This document shows positions 26,757 to 33,976 of a DNA stretch of 64,000 nucleotides, piece after piece. Source of the stretch: Saprospiraceae bacterium (GTDB lineage Bacteria > Bacteroidota > Bacteroidia > Chitinophagales > Saprospiraceae); assembly GCA_022841745.1 (NCBI GenBank), contig JALHQW010000010.1, positions 62,001 to 126,000 on the forward strand, written 5' to 3'. How positions within the stretch are numbered: position 1 is the stretch's first letter; each line of letters starts with the position of its first letter. Both the position numbers and the translations under genes were made by a program. The notes beneath the pieces were generated by a model. It worked only from the letters and a program-made list of their open reading frames with translations. It searched no databases and was not told the origin of the DNA.

Positions 26757-27692
26757 TTGAAAGTCTTAGTAACCTGCCCACCTATGCTCCGGCTGATTGA
26801 TGAGTTTCGGCCAGTATTTTCTTCAAAAGGCATTGAATTGATAACTCCTGAAGTGGTTCAGACCCTAACGGAAGAGCAGTTGATTGCCATCTTGCCAACA
26901 GTTGATGGATGGATCATCGGGGATGACCCTGCCACGGAGCGAGTATTTGAAGCAGGAAAGAACGGCAAATTGAGAGCTGCCGTGAAATGGGGCGTCGGCG
27001 TGGACAATGTCAATTTCGATGCTTGCAAAAGACTTGGCATTCCGGTAGCCAATACACCGCTCATGTTTGGAGAGGAAGTGGGTAGCCTTGCCGCTCACTA
27101 TGTCATTGGTCTTGCCCGACAGACCTTCTTGATTGACCGAGGCGTGAGGGCAGGGGAGTGGCCGAAGCCTGCTGGCATTTCCCTGCTGGACAAAACTGCT
27201 GCCCTGATTGGGTTTGGGGACATAGGAAAGTCAACTGCTCGCATGTTGAATGCTTTTGGCATCAATATTAATATATATGACCCTTTTGCAAGCCGCACCG
27301 ACGAAGATGAAATGCGTTTCCGCTTTTATGGGTTTCCAGACAGGTTGGAGGAAGCCGATTTTGTGGTCGTTACCTGCTCGTTGACAAAGGAAACCAAGCA
27401 CTTGATCAATGCATCTGCTATTGAAAGAATGAAGGAAGGTGTTCGAATCGTCAATGTGTCGAGAGGGCCGGTCATTGATGAGGCGGCGCTGATCAGCGGA
27501 TTACAATCCGGTAAGGTACATTCAGCAGCATTGGATGTTTTCGAAACGGAGCCATTGCCTTTGGACTCGCCCCTGCGTAACTTTGAGCGCTGTGTTTTTG
27601 GTACGCACAATGGCTCTAATACGGTGGATGCCGTTCGGAGGGCAAGCAATCAAGCAATGAAAATTTTGTTCAAATTTTTGGATATTGACTAA
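26757..27692 (+). CDS. D-isomer-specific 2-hydroxyacid dehydrogenase (phosphoglycerate dehydrogenase-like)
   Basis: 311 residues from a TTG start (MKVLVTCPPMLRLIDEF); the next ATG, at 26784, would cut into the first beta strand. The NAD-binding Rossmann motif is ALIGFGDIGKSTARML, and the signature VNVSRGPVIDEAALISGLQSG carries a catalytic Arg region. Asp/Glu and His partners follow in ALDVFETEPLP and GTHNGSNT; the last position has Asn/Gly where many family members have PHxG, so H in GTHNGS is the likely catalytic histidine. The gene overlaps the next one by one base (TAATG). With the SDR and DUF115 genes downstream it forms an operon probably concerned with an acid or sugar of the cell surface. 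Confidence 0.88.
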   Translation: MKVLVTCPPMLRLIDEFRPVFSSKGIELITPEVVQTLTEEQLIAILPTVDGWIIGDDPATERVFEAGKNGKLRAAVKWGVGVDNVNFDACKRLGIPVANTPLMFGEEVGSLAAHYVIGLARQTFLIDRGVRAGEWPKPAGISLLDKTAALIGFGDIGKSTARMLNAFGININIYDPFASRTDEDEMRFRFYGFPDRLEEADFVVVTCSLTKETKHLINASAIERMKEGVRIVNVSRGPVIDEAALISGLQSGKVHSAALDVFETEPLPLDSPLRNFERCVFGTHNGSNTVDAVRRASNQAMKILFKFLDID

Positions 27693-28432
27693 TGGAATAC
27701 CGTGAAAAAAGCGTGTTCATAACGGGCGTGTTGGGCGGCATTGGCTCGGCACTTGCCCGAGGTTTTCGTGAGAACGGCTATTATGTTTATGGCGTAGATA
27801 TGCGGGAAGACTTTAACGGTCATTGTGACCGCTTCCTGCGATTCGACCTCAACCAGTTTGTCAAAGATGCAGCCTATCGCATAAGGTTCACCCAGATTTT
27901 TGATGAAATAATGCCCCATTTAGATGTGCTCATCAACAATGCTGCCGTTCAAAAACTTGACTCACTGGAAAATATCAAGTTGGATGACTGGCAAGAAACC
28001 CTAAATGTGAACCTAACCGGGCCTATGCTTTTGAGCAAGATTTTTTTGGCTCGCTTGGAAAAAAACAATGGTTGCGTCATCAATATTGCCAGTATTCACC
28101 AACAATTGACCAAACCTGGATTTGTCAGCTATGCTACTTCAAAAAGCGCTTTGGTGGGGTTGACAAAAGCAATGGCAGTTGACTTGGCTGGCCGTGTTCG
28201 TGTGAATTCTATTAGCCCTGCTGCGATTGAAACTGCCATGCTGCGAGCAGGTTTCAACGACGATGAAACGGCCCTGGATGAACTTCGCAAAATTCATCCG
28301 GTTCAAAGGATTGGCTATCCTGCCGATGTGGCCAAGTTGGCCCTTTTCCTTGCTTCGCAAAATACGGGGTTTGTGCATGGCGCAAATTTCTTGCTGGATG
28401 GCGGTATGAGCTCCGTCTTGAAGGATTTATAA
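27692..28432 (+). CDS. Short-chain dehydrogenase/reductase (SDR)
   Basis: 246 residues. The cofactor motif is ITGVLGGIGSALARGF (TGxxGGIG type), NNAAV is the structural motif, and the catalytic triad is S in INIASIH and Y/K in SYATSKSAL. The C-terminal VHGANFLLDGGMS is typical of classical SDRs. VDMREDF after the second strand has an acidic residue at the cofactor-choice position, which favours NAD(H). The start codon overlaps the stop of the upstream dehydrogenase gene. The substrate is not deducible, but the neighbours suggest a surface-glycan precursor. Confidence 0.9.
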   Translation: MEYREKSVFITGVLGGIGSALARGFRENGYYVYGVDMREDFNGHCDRFLRFDLNQFVKDAAYRIRFTQIFDEIMPHLDVLINNAAVQKLDSLENIKLDDWQETLNVNLTGPMLLSKIFLARLEKNNGCVINIASIHQQLTKPGFVSYATSKSALVGLTKAMAVDLAGRVRVNSISPAAIETAMLRAGFNDDETALDELRKIHPVQRIGYPADVAKLALFLASQNTGFVHGANFLLDGGMSSVLKDL

Positions 28433-28456
28433 AAGGTTGAAAATCAACGATTTATC

Positions 28457-29257
28457 ATGGCAAGACCACAAGGGACATTGTTTGGATTAAACCTGCTTGA
28501 AAAAAAAGGTGCCGGTAAAAAGCTGGCAGAAGCATGGGATTATTTTCAATGGCGTAGAAATTTCGCCCAACGTTTGACCCAATACAAGGATAAGCACAAG
28601 GGGCAGGATTGCTTTATCATCGGAAACGGCCCGTCTCTCAAGCACATGGACCTCGCTCCACTGCGCGAACGCTATACTTTCGGGCAGAACAAAATCTTCC
28701 TTTTGTTTGACAAGGTTGACCTTGACCTAAGCTACCTCGTGTCAGTCAATAAATTGGTGATTGAACAGAGTGCAAGAGAGTTTGAGGCCATGAAATGCCC
28801 TGTTTTCCTTTCCTATACAGCTGCAAAAGGGGTCGTTGCCGAACAACCAAATATCGAGCGTTTGCACACGTTGAACCTTTGGAGTTTTTACGAGGATATT
28901 TCGCAGCCAATCTGTGAAGGCAATACCGTGACCTATGTTTCGCTTCAAATTGCCTACTACATGGGCTTCAAAAGGGTGTTTTTGATTGGTGTTGACCACA
29001 GTTTCAAACAGTCAGGCCAGTCGCACGAAACCCAAGTTTATAAAGGTGACGACGAGAACCATTTTCACCCCGACTATTTCAAGGGTCAGCAATGGCAGTT
29101 GGCCGATGTCTATGGCTCAGAAGTTTCCTACCACCTCGCCTATTATTTTTACCAAAAAGATGATCGCCAGATTTTCGATGCCACGCCAAACGGCAAACTA
29201 GAAGTATTCCCAAAGCTAAGTTTTGAAGAAGCGCTCAAAATGTCGAGCAGGAAGTGA
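28457..29257 (+). CDS. DUF115 / MptE-like protein (Maf-type glycosylation factor relative)
   Basis: 266 residues. The family motif is CFIIGNGPSLKHMDL, which is the nucleotide-binding NGPSL loop. GNTVTYVSLQIAYYMGFKRVFLIGVDH is the other conserved block (shown here only as a reference to residues about 155-180). DUF115 proteins include archaeal 6-hydroxymethylpterin diphosphokinase MptE and bacterial Maf/surface-polysaccharide factors that transfer nonulosonic acids or act on CMP- or UDP-sugars. The long dehydrogenase-SDR-DUF115 operon favours the glycan role. It starts 24 bp after the SDR stop codon; no terminator was identified after it. Confidence 0.8.
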   Translation: MARPQGTLFGLNLLEKKGAGKKLAEAWDYFQWRRNFAQRLTQYKDKHKGQDCFIIGNGPSLKHMDLAPLRERYTFGQNKIFLLFDKVDLDLSYLVSVNKLVIEQSAREFEAMKCPVFLSYTAAKGVVAEQPNIERLHTLNLWSFYEDISQPICEGNTVTYVSLQIAYYMGFKRVFLIGVDHSFKQSGQSHETQVYKGDDENHFHPDYFKGQQWQLADVYGSEVSYHLAYYFYQKDDRQIFDATPNGKLEVFPKLSFEEALKMSSRK

Positions 29258-29416
29258 TGTGTTTATTTTATTTTTATTTATCGAATTTGAATTATTTTTT
29301 TCCGTAAAATACTCGAATTCCCTATCCTTGAAAAGTCGTTTTTTTACCAAGCGTAAAACCAAGCAGTTTCAGTCAATTTTATAGTGATTTTAGGATATAT
29401 TTTAACGAAGGCTATG

Positions 29417-29424
29417 TATTTTTG
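29417..29424 (+). promoter_or_regulatory. -7 element of the LytTR response-regulator gene
   Basis: TATTTTTG, 14 bp before the start codon, so the transcript would have a very short leader. No TTTG is found at the expected -33 distance. Confidence 0.5.
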
Positions 29425-29438
29425 TCGCTGAAACAAAC

Positions 29439-30242
29439 ATGACTTCTGTGCAAGCAATTGAAATTAACAAATCTATTCCCGTGATAAAAGCGCTGATCGT
29501 CGAAGACGAAATCAAGAGCATGAACAACCTCAAGAACCTTCTGGCAACGCATTGTCCGGAAGTTCAGGTGATAGGCGATGCGCTAAGTGTGGAAGAAGCA
29601 ATTGATTTGTTTGAAGAGGCTGAGTTCAAGCCAGATGTGGCTTTTTTGGACATCAACTTGCCAGATGGGTTGATTTTTCAGTTGCTCGACGAGCTTAAAC
29701 CTATAGATTTCGAGGTCATTTTCATCACCGCCTTTAACGAGCACGCAATTCGTGCCTGTCAATACTCTTCCATTGGCTATATCATGAAGCCAATCAACCC
29801 CGATGAACTGGTTCAAGCCGTGAGCCGTATTAGGGTTCAGAGCGGTGAAAAAATCGAGGAGCGCATCGAATTGTTCAACAAGTCGTTGTCCAATCCCAAC
29901 TCCTTCGAGAAGATGAGCATTTCGGCAATTGATGGCATCTATTTCGTTTCAATCAAAGACATTGTCCGGTTCGAGGCAGAAGACAATTACACGCATATTT
30001 ACTTGATCAATGGTGAGCGGATAACCGCATCGAGGACTATTAAGGCTTACGAAGACATGCTCCAGATGCTGAATTTTTACAGGGTACACAAACGCCATGT
30101 CATCAACCTCAACTACATGCGCAAGTTCATCAAAGGCGACGGAGGCTATTTGGTGATGGACGACGGCAAGAAGATTGAGGTGTCGAGGCGACGGCGGCCA
30201 GCTTTCATGGAGCAAATGAGGAGGCTTGAGGAAGCACTTTAA
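29439..30242 (+). CDS. LytTR-family response regulator
   Basis: 267 residues. The receiver domain (about 15-135) has the acidic pair E22/D23 in ALIVEDEIKSM, the phosphate acceptor D71 in VAFLDINLPDG, T/A in IFITAFN and K in YIMKPINPDE. The LytTR DNA-binding domain spans about 165-262 (GIYFVSIKDIVRFEAEDNYT, RVHKRHVINLNYMRKF). LytTR proteins bind pairs of short direct repeats spaced by two helical turns. It is encoded 245 bp before a GG-leader peptide gene and 724 bp before a TPR histidine kinase gene on the same strand, the natural partner. CCGTT direct repeats lie in front of two small RNA genes downstream of the kinase. Confidence 0.93.
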   Translation: MTSVQAIEINKSIPVIKALIVEDEIKSMNNLKNLLATHCPEVQVIGDALSVEEAIDLFEEAEFKPDVAFLDINLPDGLIFQLLDELKPIDFEVIFITAFNEHAIRACQYSSIGYIMKPINPDELVQAVSRIRVQSGEKIEERIELFNKSLSNPNSFEKMSISAIDGIYFVSIKDIVRFEAEDNYTHIYLINGERITASRTIKAYEDMLQMLNFYRVHKRHVINLNYMRKFIKGDGGYLVMDDGKKIEVSRRRRPAFMEQMRRLEEAL

Positions 30243-30370
30243 ATTGGAAACTTACACATTATATAACAGACAGTATCAAGGGTTAGCGGGAGGAGCTTAG
30301 GGGAAAACGATGGGATTTGAGTAAAGCTACACAGCGAAATGCCCAATTTTGTATTAAATTTTGCAGGAAG

Positions 30371-30401
30371 TTTTGTGGAAACTCAAAAGTGGCTATCTTT
30401 G
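30371..30401 (+). promoter_or_regulatory. Promoter of the GG-leader peptide gene
   Basis: TTTTG (30371-30375), an 18-bp spacer and TATCTTTG (30394-30401) match the Bacteroidota consensus fully. The transcript would start near 30408, about 80 bases before the likely start codon. Confidence 0.75.
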
Positions 30402-30486
30402 GAACCTGAGAACGCACACACTTTTTACTGTTAGCAAAAAGCGAGACACTATGGCCTTTGGATTTTTCACTCAAAACCTAGATACT

Positions 30487-30660
30487 ATGGGTAAGACTAA
30501 AAAGAAAAACTTGCTTGAACTTGACGACCTTACGCAAATCAAGAAGGTCGAAATGGGCGAGTTTATTGGAGGCAACGACAAAATCACCGAAAACAAAAAA
30601 AGGGGCTTCTTCGCCGGCTTTTTTGGCCCTGGCCCATGTTTGGGTGATATGCCACAATAA
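30487..30660 (+). CDS. Double-glycine leader peptide (RiPP/bacteriocin- or signal-precursor-like, 57 aa)
   Basis: From the ATG at 30487 the product has 57 residues; an ATG at 30451 in the same frame would add 12. The first 29 residues are a leader: MGKTKKKNLLELDDLTQIKK, followed by VEMGEFIGG. This matches the Bacteroidota GG-type natural-product precursor leaders (K-rich start, LLxLxxLxQI, then ExxxxxGG). The remaining 28 residues would be the core peptide, NDKITENKKRGFFAGFF and then GPGPCLGDMPQ, with one cysteine and an aromatic, glycine-rich middle. The gene has its own ideal promoter and its own terminator and lies between the response regulator and histidine kinase genes. No processing enzyme or ABC exporter is in the window. 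Being a signal for the adjacent kinase is an inference. Confidence 0.7.
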   Translation: MGKTKKKNLLELDDLTQIKKVEMGEFIGGNDKITENKKRGFFAGFFGPGPCLGDMPQ

Positions 30661-30693
30661 GAATCGAAAGACATTATTTTTTAAGAGGGAACA

Positions 30694-30732
30694 ACAAAAG
30701 AGGCTGCACCGCAGATGTGATGCCTCTTTTGT
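30694..30732 (+). terminator. Intrinsic terminator of the peptide gene
   Basis: An 11-bp perfect stem, ACAAAAGAGGC with GCCTCTTTTGT, 34 bp beyond the stop codon. The T-rich part lies inside the distal arm. Confidence 0.65.
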
Positions 30733-30749
30733 CGTGTATATACCCCATC

Positions 30750-30909
30750 AATGGTTCGTGAAGTTTTAAGGTTCTATGGTTTTCGGGATTTTGGGCAAAA
30801 TCTAACTGTAAATCATTTTTGACAAGGTTGGAAAAGCAACCTATCTTTTCAAGAACAGCTACTGTGCCGCAACCTTAGAACCCTAAACCCGAAAACTTCA
30901 CGAACCATT
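30750..30909. mobile_element. MITE-like element family M160, copy 2
   Basis: 160 bp with the same AATGGTTCGTGAAGTTTT ends as copy 1 and nearly the same interior (including CAAGGTTGGAAAAGCAACCT and CTACTGTGCCG). CCCAT occurs on both flanks, a possible target-site duplication. It separates the peptide gene from the histidine kinase gene. Confidence 0.75.
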
Positions 30910-30965
30910 GCCCATGTAAACCATCTTTTTTGCTATCGAAACACTCACTGGAAACACTATAAAAA

Positions 30966-32879
30966 ATGGTTAGCACTTTTCCCGACACCAACGAGGAACT
31001 GTTAAAATTGGAATCCACTCTACAACTCATTGACGAACGCCTTCAACGGCTTGCAACCCTTGACAAGTTGGCCTCTCAGCTTGTGTTTACGGATATTTCC
31101 AAGGCGCAGAAATACCTGGCTGAGATATTCCAGATTCTAACAGATTATGACCAACCAGATTTCGTGTTGAACTACAACCTCAACATGGCTCTCGTGGAAA
31201 ACCAGTTGTACAACTACAACCTCTCAGAAATCCATTTTCGCATTGCCCTCGAAATACTTGGGGAAAGGGGCGACGTCAACCAACTTACCGAAACCTATAT
31301 AGATTACGCTGGAACTCTCCTCAATCTTGACCAGCCTGACCGGGCTAGGTTTTACCTCAACCAGGCCACCAAGTACTTAGAGACTTTCCCCGACAACCGG
31401 CTCAATATTCGATTGATATGCAGGGAAGGTTTTTTTCACTTAAAATTCTCGAACTACCCCAAGGCGCTACAATCCTTCCTTGATTGTGTTCTGGCCATTG
31501 AAACAATGACCGAGATTCCCAGCCTCAAGGATTACCATTTTTTCACATTGGTTCAAAGTGGGTTAGGCTCCATTTATGCAGTCCTGAACGAACCAGAAAG
31601 GAGCATTGAGTCCTATTTGAACGTAGTTGAGCTTTGCGAGAAGAAAGGAATGCGTTCTAGGCTTTCCTGGCATTACCTCAATGTTGGCAATGGCTATATG
31701 GCCATGCAGGACTATGAGAATGCAAGTCAATATTTTAAAAAAGCCATCAAAGTTGTTGATGATTTGAACCAGCAAACCAGGGCCTTGGCTTATGCCAATC
31801 TTGGGTTCTGCTACCTCAATAAAAGGCAGTACAAAGAGGCCCTTGAACTGTTTACTACTGCCTACCCACTGTTCAAGGACAGACGTGAAAAGAACCTTGC
31901 CAATATTGAGTGGTGGCGAGGAAAGATCTATGAAGAAGTAAAAGCTAAGAAAGCACTAAAGCATTATTTCAAGGCATTGGAATTTGCCAAAAAGGGGCAA
32001 GAGTACCGCCAAGCAACTGGGATAATGAAATCCATCGCTGACCTCTATGCGAAAGAACTTGAGTATAAAAACGCCTACGATTACCAGGTGCTTTACAACC
32101 AAGCAGTTGAGCGAATCATGTCCGATGAATTGAACAGCCAAATCAGGGAACTGGAAATCCGCTATTCTGCCGAAAGCAAAGAAAAAGAGGCTGAGATGTT
32201 CAAATTGCAGGCAGCGGGACTTCAGTTGAAAGCACTCAGGGCACAGATGAACCCGCATTTTGTTTTCAATGCACTGAATTCAGTTCAGAACTATATCACC
32301 TCCAACGAAACCACTCAAGCAGCAAAATACTTGGCAGAGTTTGCCCACTTGATGCGCAAAAGTTTAGAGTATTCCGAGTTGGAAGTCATTTCACTTGAAA
32401 AAGAAGTTGATTTCCTTCGCAACTACTTGGATATCAACATGAACTTGCGATTTGAGAACCAGCTCCGCTACGATATAACGATTGACGAAGAAATAGAGGA
32501 GGACATTTATGGTGTTCCAACCATGATAGTCCAGCCATATGTTGAAAATGCCATCGAACATGGAATCCGCTCAAAACGGAATGGGCTTATCAAGATTGAT
32601 TTTAGCCTGATTGATGAGAATACCATCCTTTGCACAGTAGAGGATGATGGAATTGGAAGACAAAAGGCAAGGGAATTGCAGCTAAAAAACCCCAGCTTCA
32701 AAGACCACAAGTCCATGGGTACCCGAATCACACAAGACAGGCTTGAAATCTTGCTTCGCACTCGCAACATGGCTGAGAGTGCCGTTGAAATTCATGATTT
32801 GGTGGACGATGCGACAGGGAGGGCGACAGGAACCCGTGTTGAAATCAGGATCCCCGTAATGGAAATTCCAATGAGGTAA
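30966..32879 (+). CDS. TPR-containing LytS-type sensor histidine kinase without membrane segments
   Basis: 637 residues. Residues about 60-380 are TPR-like helical repeats (YLNVGNGYMAMQDYENASQY, AYANLGFCYLNKRQYKEAL). A coiled coil spans about 390-425. The kinase core is of the His_kinase (LytS/AgrC-like, PF06580) type: the phosphoacceptor is H431 in QMNPHFVFNALNSVQN, the N box is IVQPYVENAIEHGI, and the G box is VEDDGIGRQKA. There is no signal peptide and no hydrophobic span, so it should sense an intracellular ligand or partner protein. The likely partner is the LytTR regulator 0.7 kb upstream. A hairpin follows the stop codon. Confidence 0.92.
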   Translation: MVSTFPDTNEELLKLESTLQLIDERLQRLATLDKLASQLVFTDISKAQKYLAEIFQILTDYDQPDFVLNYNLNMALVENQLYNYNLSEIHFRIALEILGERGDVNQLTETYIDYAGTLLNLDQPDRARFYLNQATKYLETFPDNRLNIRLICREGFFHLKFSNYPKALQSFLDCVLAIETMTEIPSLKDYHFFTLVQSGLGSIYAVLNEPERSIESYLNVVELCEKKGMRSRLSWHYLNVGNGYMAMQDYENASQYFKKAIKVVDDLNQQTRALAYANLGFCYLNKRQYKEALELFTTAYPLFKDRREKNLANIEWWRGKIYEEVKAKKALKHYFKALEFAKKGQEYRQATGIMKSIADLYAKELEYKNAYDYQVLYNQAVERIMSDELNSQIRELEIRYSAESKEKEAEMFKLQAAGLQLKALRAQMNPHFVFNALNSVQNYITSNETTQAAKYLAEFAHLMRKSLEYSELEVISLEKEVDFLRNYLDINMNLRFENQLRYDITIDEEIEEDIYGVPTMIVQPYVENAIEHGIRSKRNGLIKIDFSLIDENTILCTVEDDGIGRQKARELQLKNPSFKDHKSMGTRITQDRLEILLRTRNMAESAVEIHDLVDDATGRATGTRVEIRIPVMEIPMR

Positions 32880-32894
32880 CTCAAAAGTTCGATT

Positions 32895-32930
32895 CCGGTT
32901 TCTGTTGCCTTACCTACCAACAGAAACCGG
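32895..32930 (+). terminator. Strong hairpin after the histidine kinase gene
   Basis: A perfect 13-bp stem, CCGGTTTCTGTTG with its complement, lies 15 bp past the stop. It lacks a T-tract on the plus strand, so it may stabilise the 3' end rather than terminate by itself. Confidence 0.5.
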
Positions 32931-32992
32931 AAAAACTTGAAAAGAGAAGAGAAAATCTTGGGCAAATCTTCGATATTAGAAAAAATGAAGAT

Positions 32993-33000
32993 ATATTTGC
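32993..33000 (+). promoter_or_regulatory. -7 element of small RNA 1
   Basis: TATATTTG, an exact TAnnTTTG match, ending 4 bp before the conserved 20-nt segment of sRNA 1. No CCGTT repeats lie at the distances found before sRNA 2 and sRNA 3. Confidence 0.6.
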
Positions 33001-33004
33001 CATA

Positions 33005-33076
33005 GTTTTCTCATAGTATGTTTGTTTAATCTTCCTGCACCTTATGTCCCTCCTGGGGTGCGGGAATTTTTTTTTG
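33005..33076 (+). ncRNA. Small RNA 1 of a three-member homologous family
   Basis: It starts with AGTTTTCTCATAGTATGTTT, identical in all three members. After 8 more bases comes a terminator: stem TTCCTGCACC with GGGTGCGGGAA and nine T. The expected length is about 72 nt. A start codon inside the conserved segment would encode only MFV here, while the other copies give unrelated short frames, so a peptide function is unlikely. No gene follows on this strand for more than 4 kb, which rules out an attenuator. Confidence 0.7.
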
Positions 33077-33184
33077 TGCCAATTTCAAGCACTGTGTTGT
33101 GTGTAGTCTCTCCAAATGTTTAGTGCGCTTCAGCCTTAACATTCGATTCTTGCGGCAAAAATAGAATAATAAAGAATATTTTTT

Positions 33185-33295
33185 CCGTTAATTGAAAAAA
33201 AACTACCGTTCCCTCAAAATTTCCTACCGTTCCCTCATGAAACCTACCAGTGCGTAAATGTAGCTTTTTCTGTCAATTTGTAGGAGGTACTTTTG
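33185..33295 (+). promoter_or_regulatory. Promoter of sRNA 2 with phased CCGTT direct repeats (LytTR-like sites)
   Basis: CCGTT occurs at 33185, 33206 and 33227, exactly 21 bp apart, and a degenerate CCAGT follows at 33247. The two inner sites share CTACCGTTCCCTCA. The -7 element is TACTTTTG (33288-33295); no good -33 TTTG exists, as expected for an activated promoter. The sites at 33206, 33227 and 33247 lie 89, 68 and 48 nt from the end of the -7 element. Confidence 0.65.
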
Positions 33296-33300
33296 TTGTA

Positions 33301-33368
33301 AGTTTTCTCATAGTATGTTTAATTCTCCTACACCTTTTTTTCCCTTCTGGGGTGTAGGAATTTTTTTT
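33301..33368 (+). ncRNA. Small RNA 2 of the family
   Basis: It has the same 20-nt 5' segment as sRNA 1, then TCCTACACC paired with GGTGTAGGA and eight T. The expected length is about 68 nt. The loop is pyrimidine-rich. The 5' single-stranded segment, not the terminator loop, is what the family conserves, so it is the likely target-pairing part. Confidence 0.7.
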
Positions 33369-33460
33369 CTCCAACTTCTACATTTTCAGCTAGGCTTTCC
33401 TTAGAAAGCAAACTGCCCAACCCACCAGAACTGTTTTCAATTATGAGTATGTGTGCGCTA

Positions 33461-33632
33461 ATAGAATGTATCCATTTAGCGTATGTCGCTGTATCGCCGT
33501 TAGGCGGCTCTCCTAAAAAAAATCCCTTCGACCGCCGATGAGATTTTTTTAGGGGAAATGAAAATTTTGCTTAGCATAATTAACGATCCCCCTTACTTGG
33601 AAGGACGGTCCGCTAAATAGATGCGATAGAAT
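33461..33632. mobile_element. Second MITE-like element, between sRNA 2 and sRNA 3
   Basis: ATAGAAT flanks the stretch on both sides (33461-33467 and 33626-33632), consistent with a 7-bp target-site duplication. Inside, the ends GTATCCATTTAGCG and CGCTAAATAGATGCG are imperfect inverted repeats. An inner hairpin CCTAAAAAAAATC/GATTTTTTTAGG is also present. There is no coding frame. It is not related to family M160. Confidence 0.5.
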
Positions 33633-33805
33633 TATTGGTCTGAACAGTTGAGTGAGGTGATTTTCATTTTTGGCAGATTTCCATCCAAAGGTGATGATTT
33701 ACAAGTTATAGTAATTTATATCTCTATATGATTGAAAATGAAGTGACATTGAAGTTGGCTTAGCCAAAACAACCCATTTTACCTTTTAACGCCCAAGCAG
33801 GAATA

Positions 33806-33895
33806 CCATTTTCTAAATCAAACCTACCGTTCCCTTTCAAAACCTGCCGTTCCCTAAACAGCGCTTGTCAGATAATTTTAAAACCTGCTCCTTTG
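33806..33895 (+). promoter_or_regulatory. Promoter of sRNA 3 with phased CCGTT direct repeats (LytTR-like sites)
   Basis: CCGTT lies at 33827 and 33847 (shared context CCTRCCGTTCCCT), with a degenerate CCATT at 33806. Their distances to the end of the -7 element (33895) are 68, 48 and 89 nt, the same three numbers as before sRNA 2. The -7 itself is CTCCTTTG, a weak match. Confidence 0.65.
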
Positions 33896-33903
33896 CACTG
33901 TGT

Positions 33904-33974
33904 AGTTTTCTCATAGTATGTTTAGTGCTCCTACATCAGCCTTAAGCCTCCCTTGATGTAGGAGTTTTTTTTTT
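33904..33974 (+). ncRNA. Small RNA 3 of the family
   Basis: It has the identical 20-nt 5' segment, then an 11-bp terminator stem, CTCCTACATCA with TGATGTAGGAG, and ten T. The expected length is about 71 nt. The stem differs from that of copies 1 and 2 by compensating changes (ACC/GGT versus TCA/TGA), which supports selection for the hairpin. Confidence 0.7.
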
Positions 33975-33976
33975 GC

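Noticed and set aside
33005-33974. Riboswitches or attenuators
   Set aside because: No gene follows any of the three terminators on the plus strand; the next gene, pbpC, is on the opposite strand.
33005-33974. Short peptides starting at the ATG in the conserved 20-nt segment
   Set aside because: The three copies would encode unrelated products of 3, about 29 and 12 residues.
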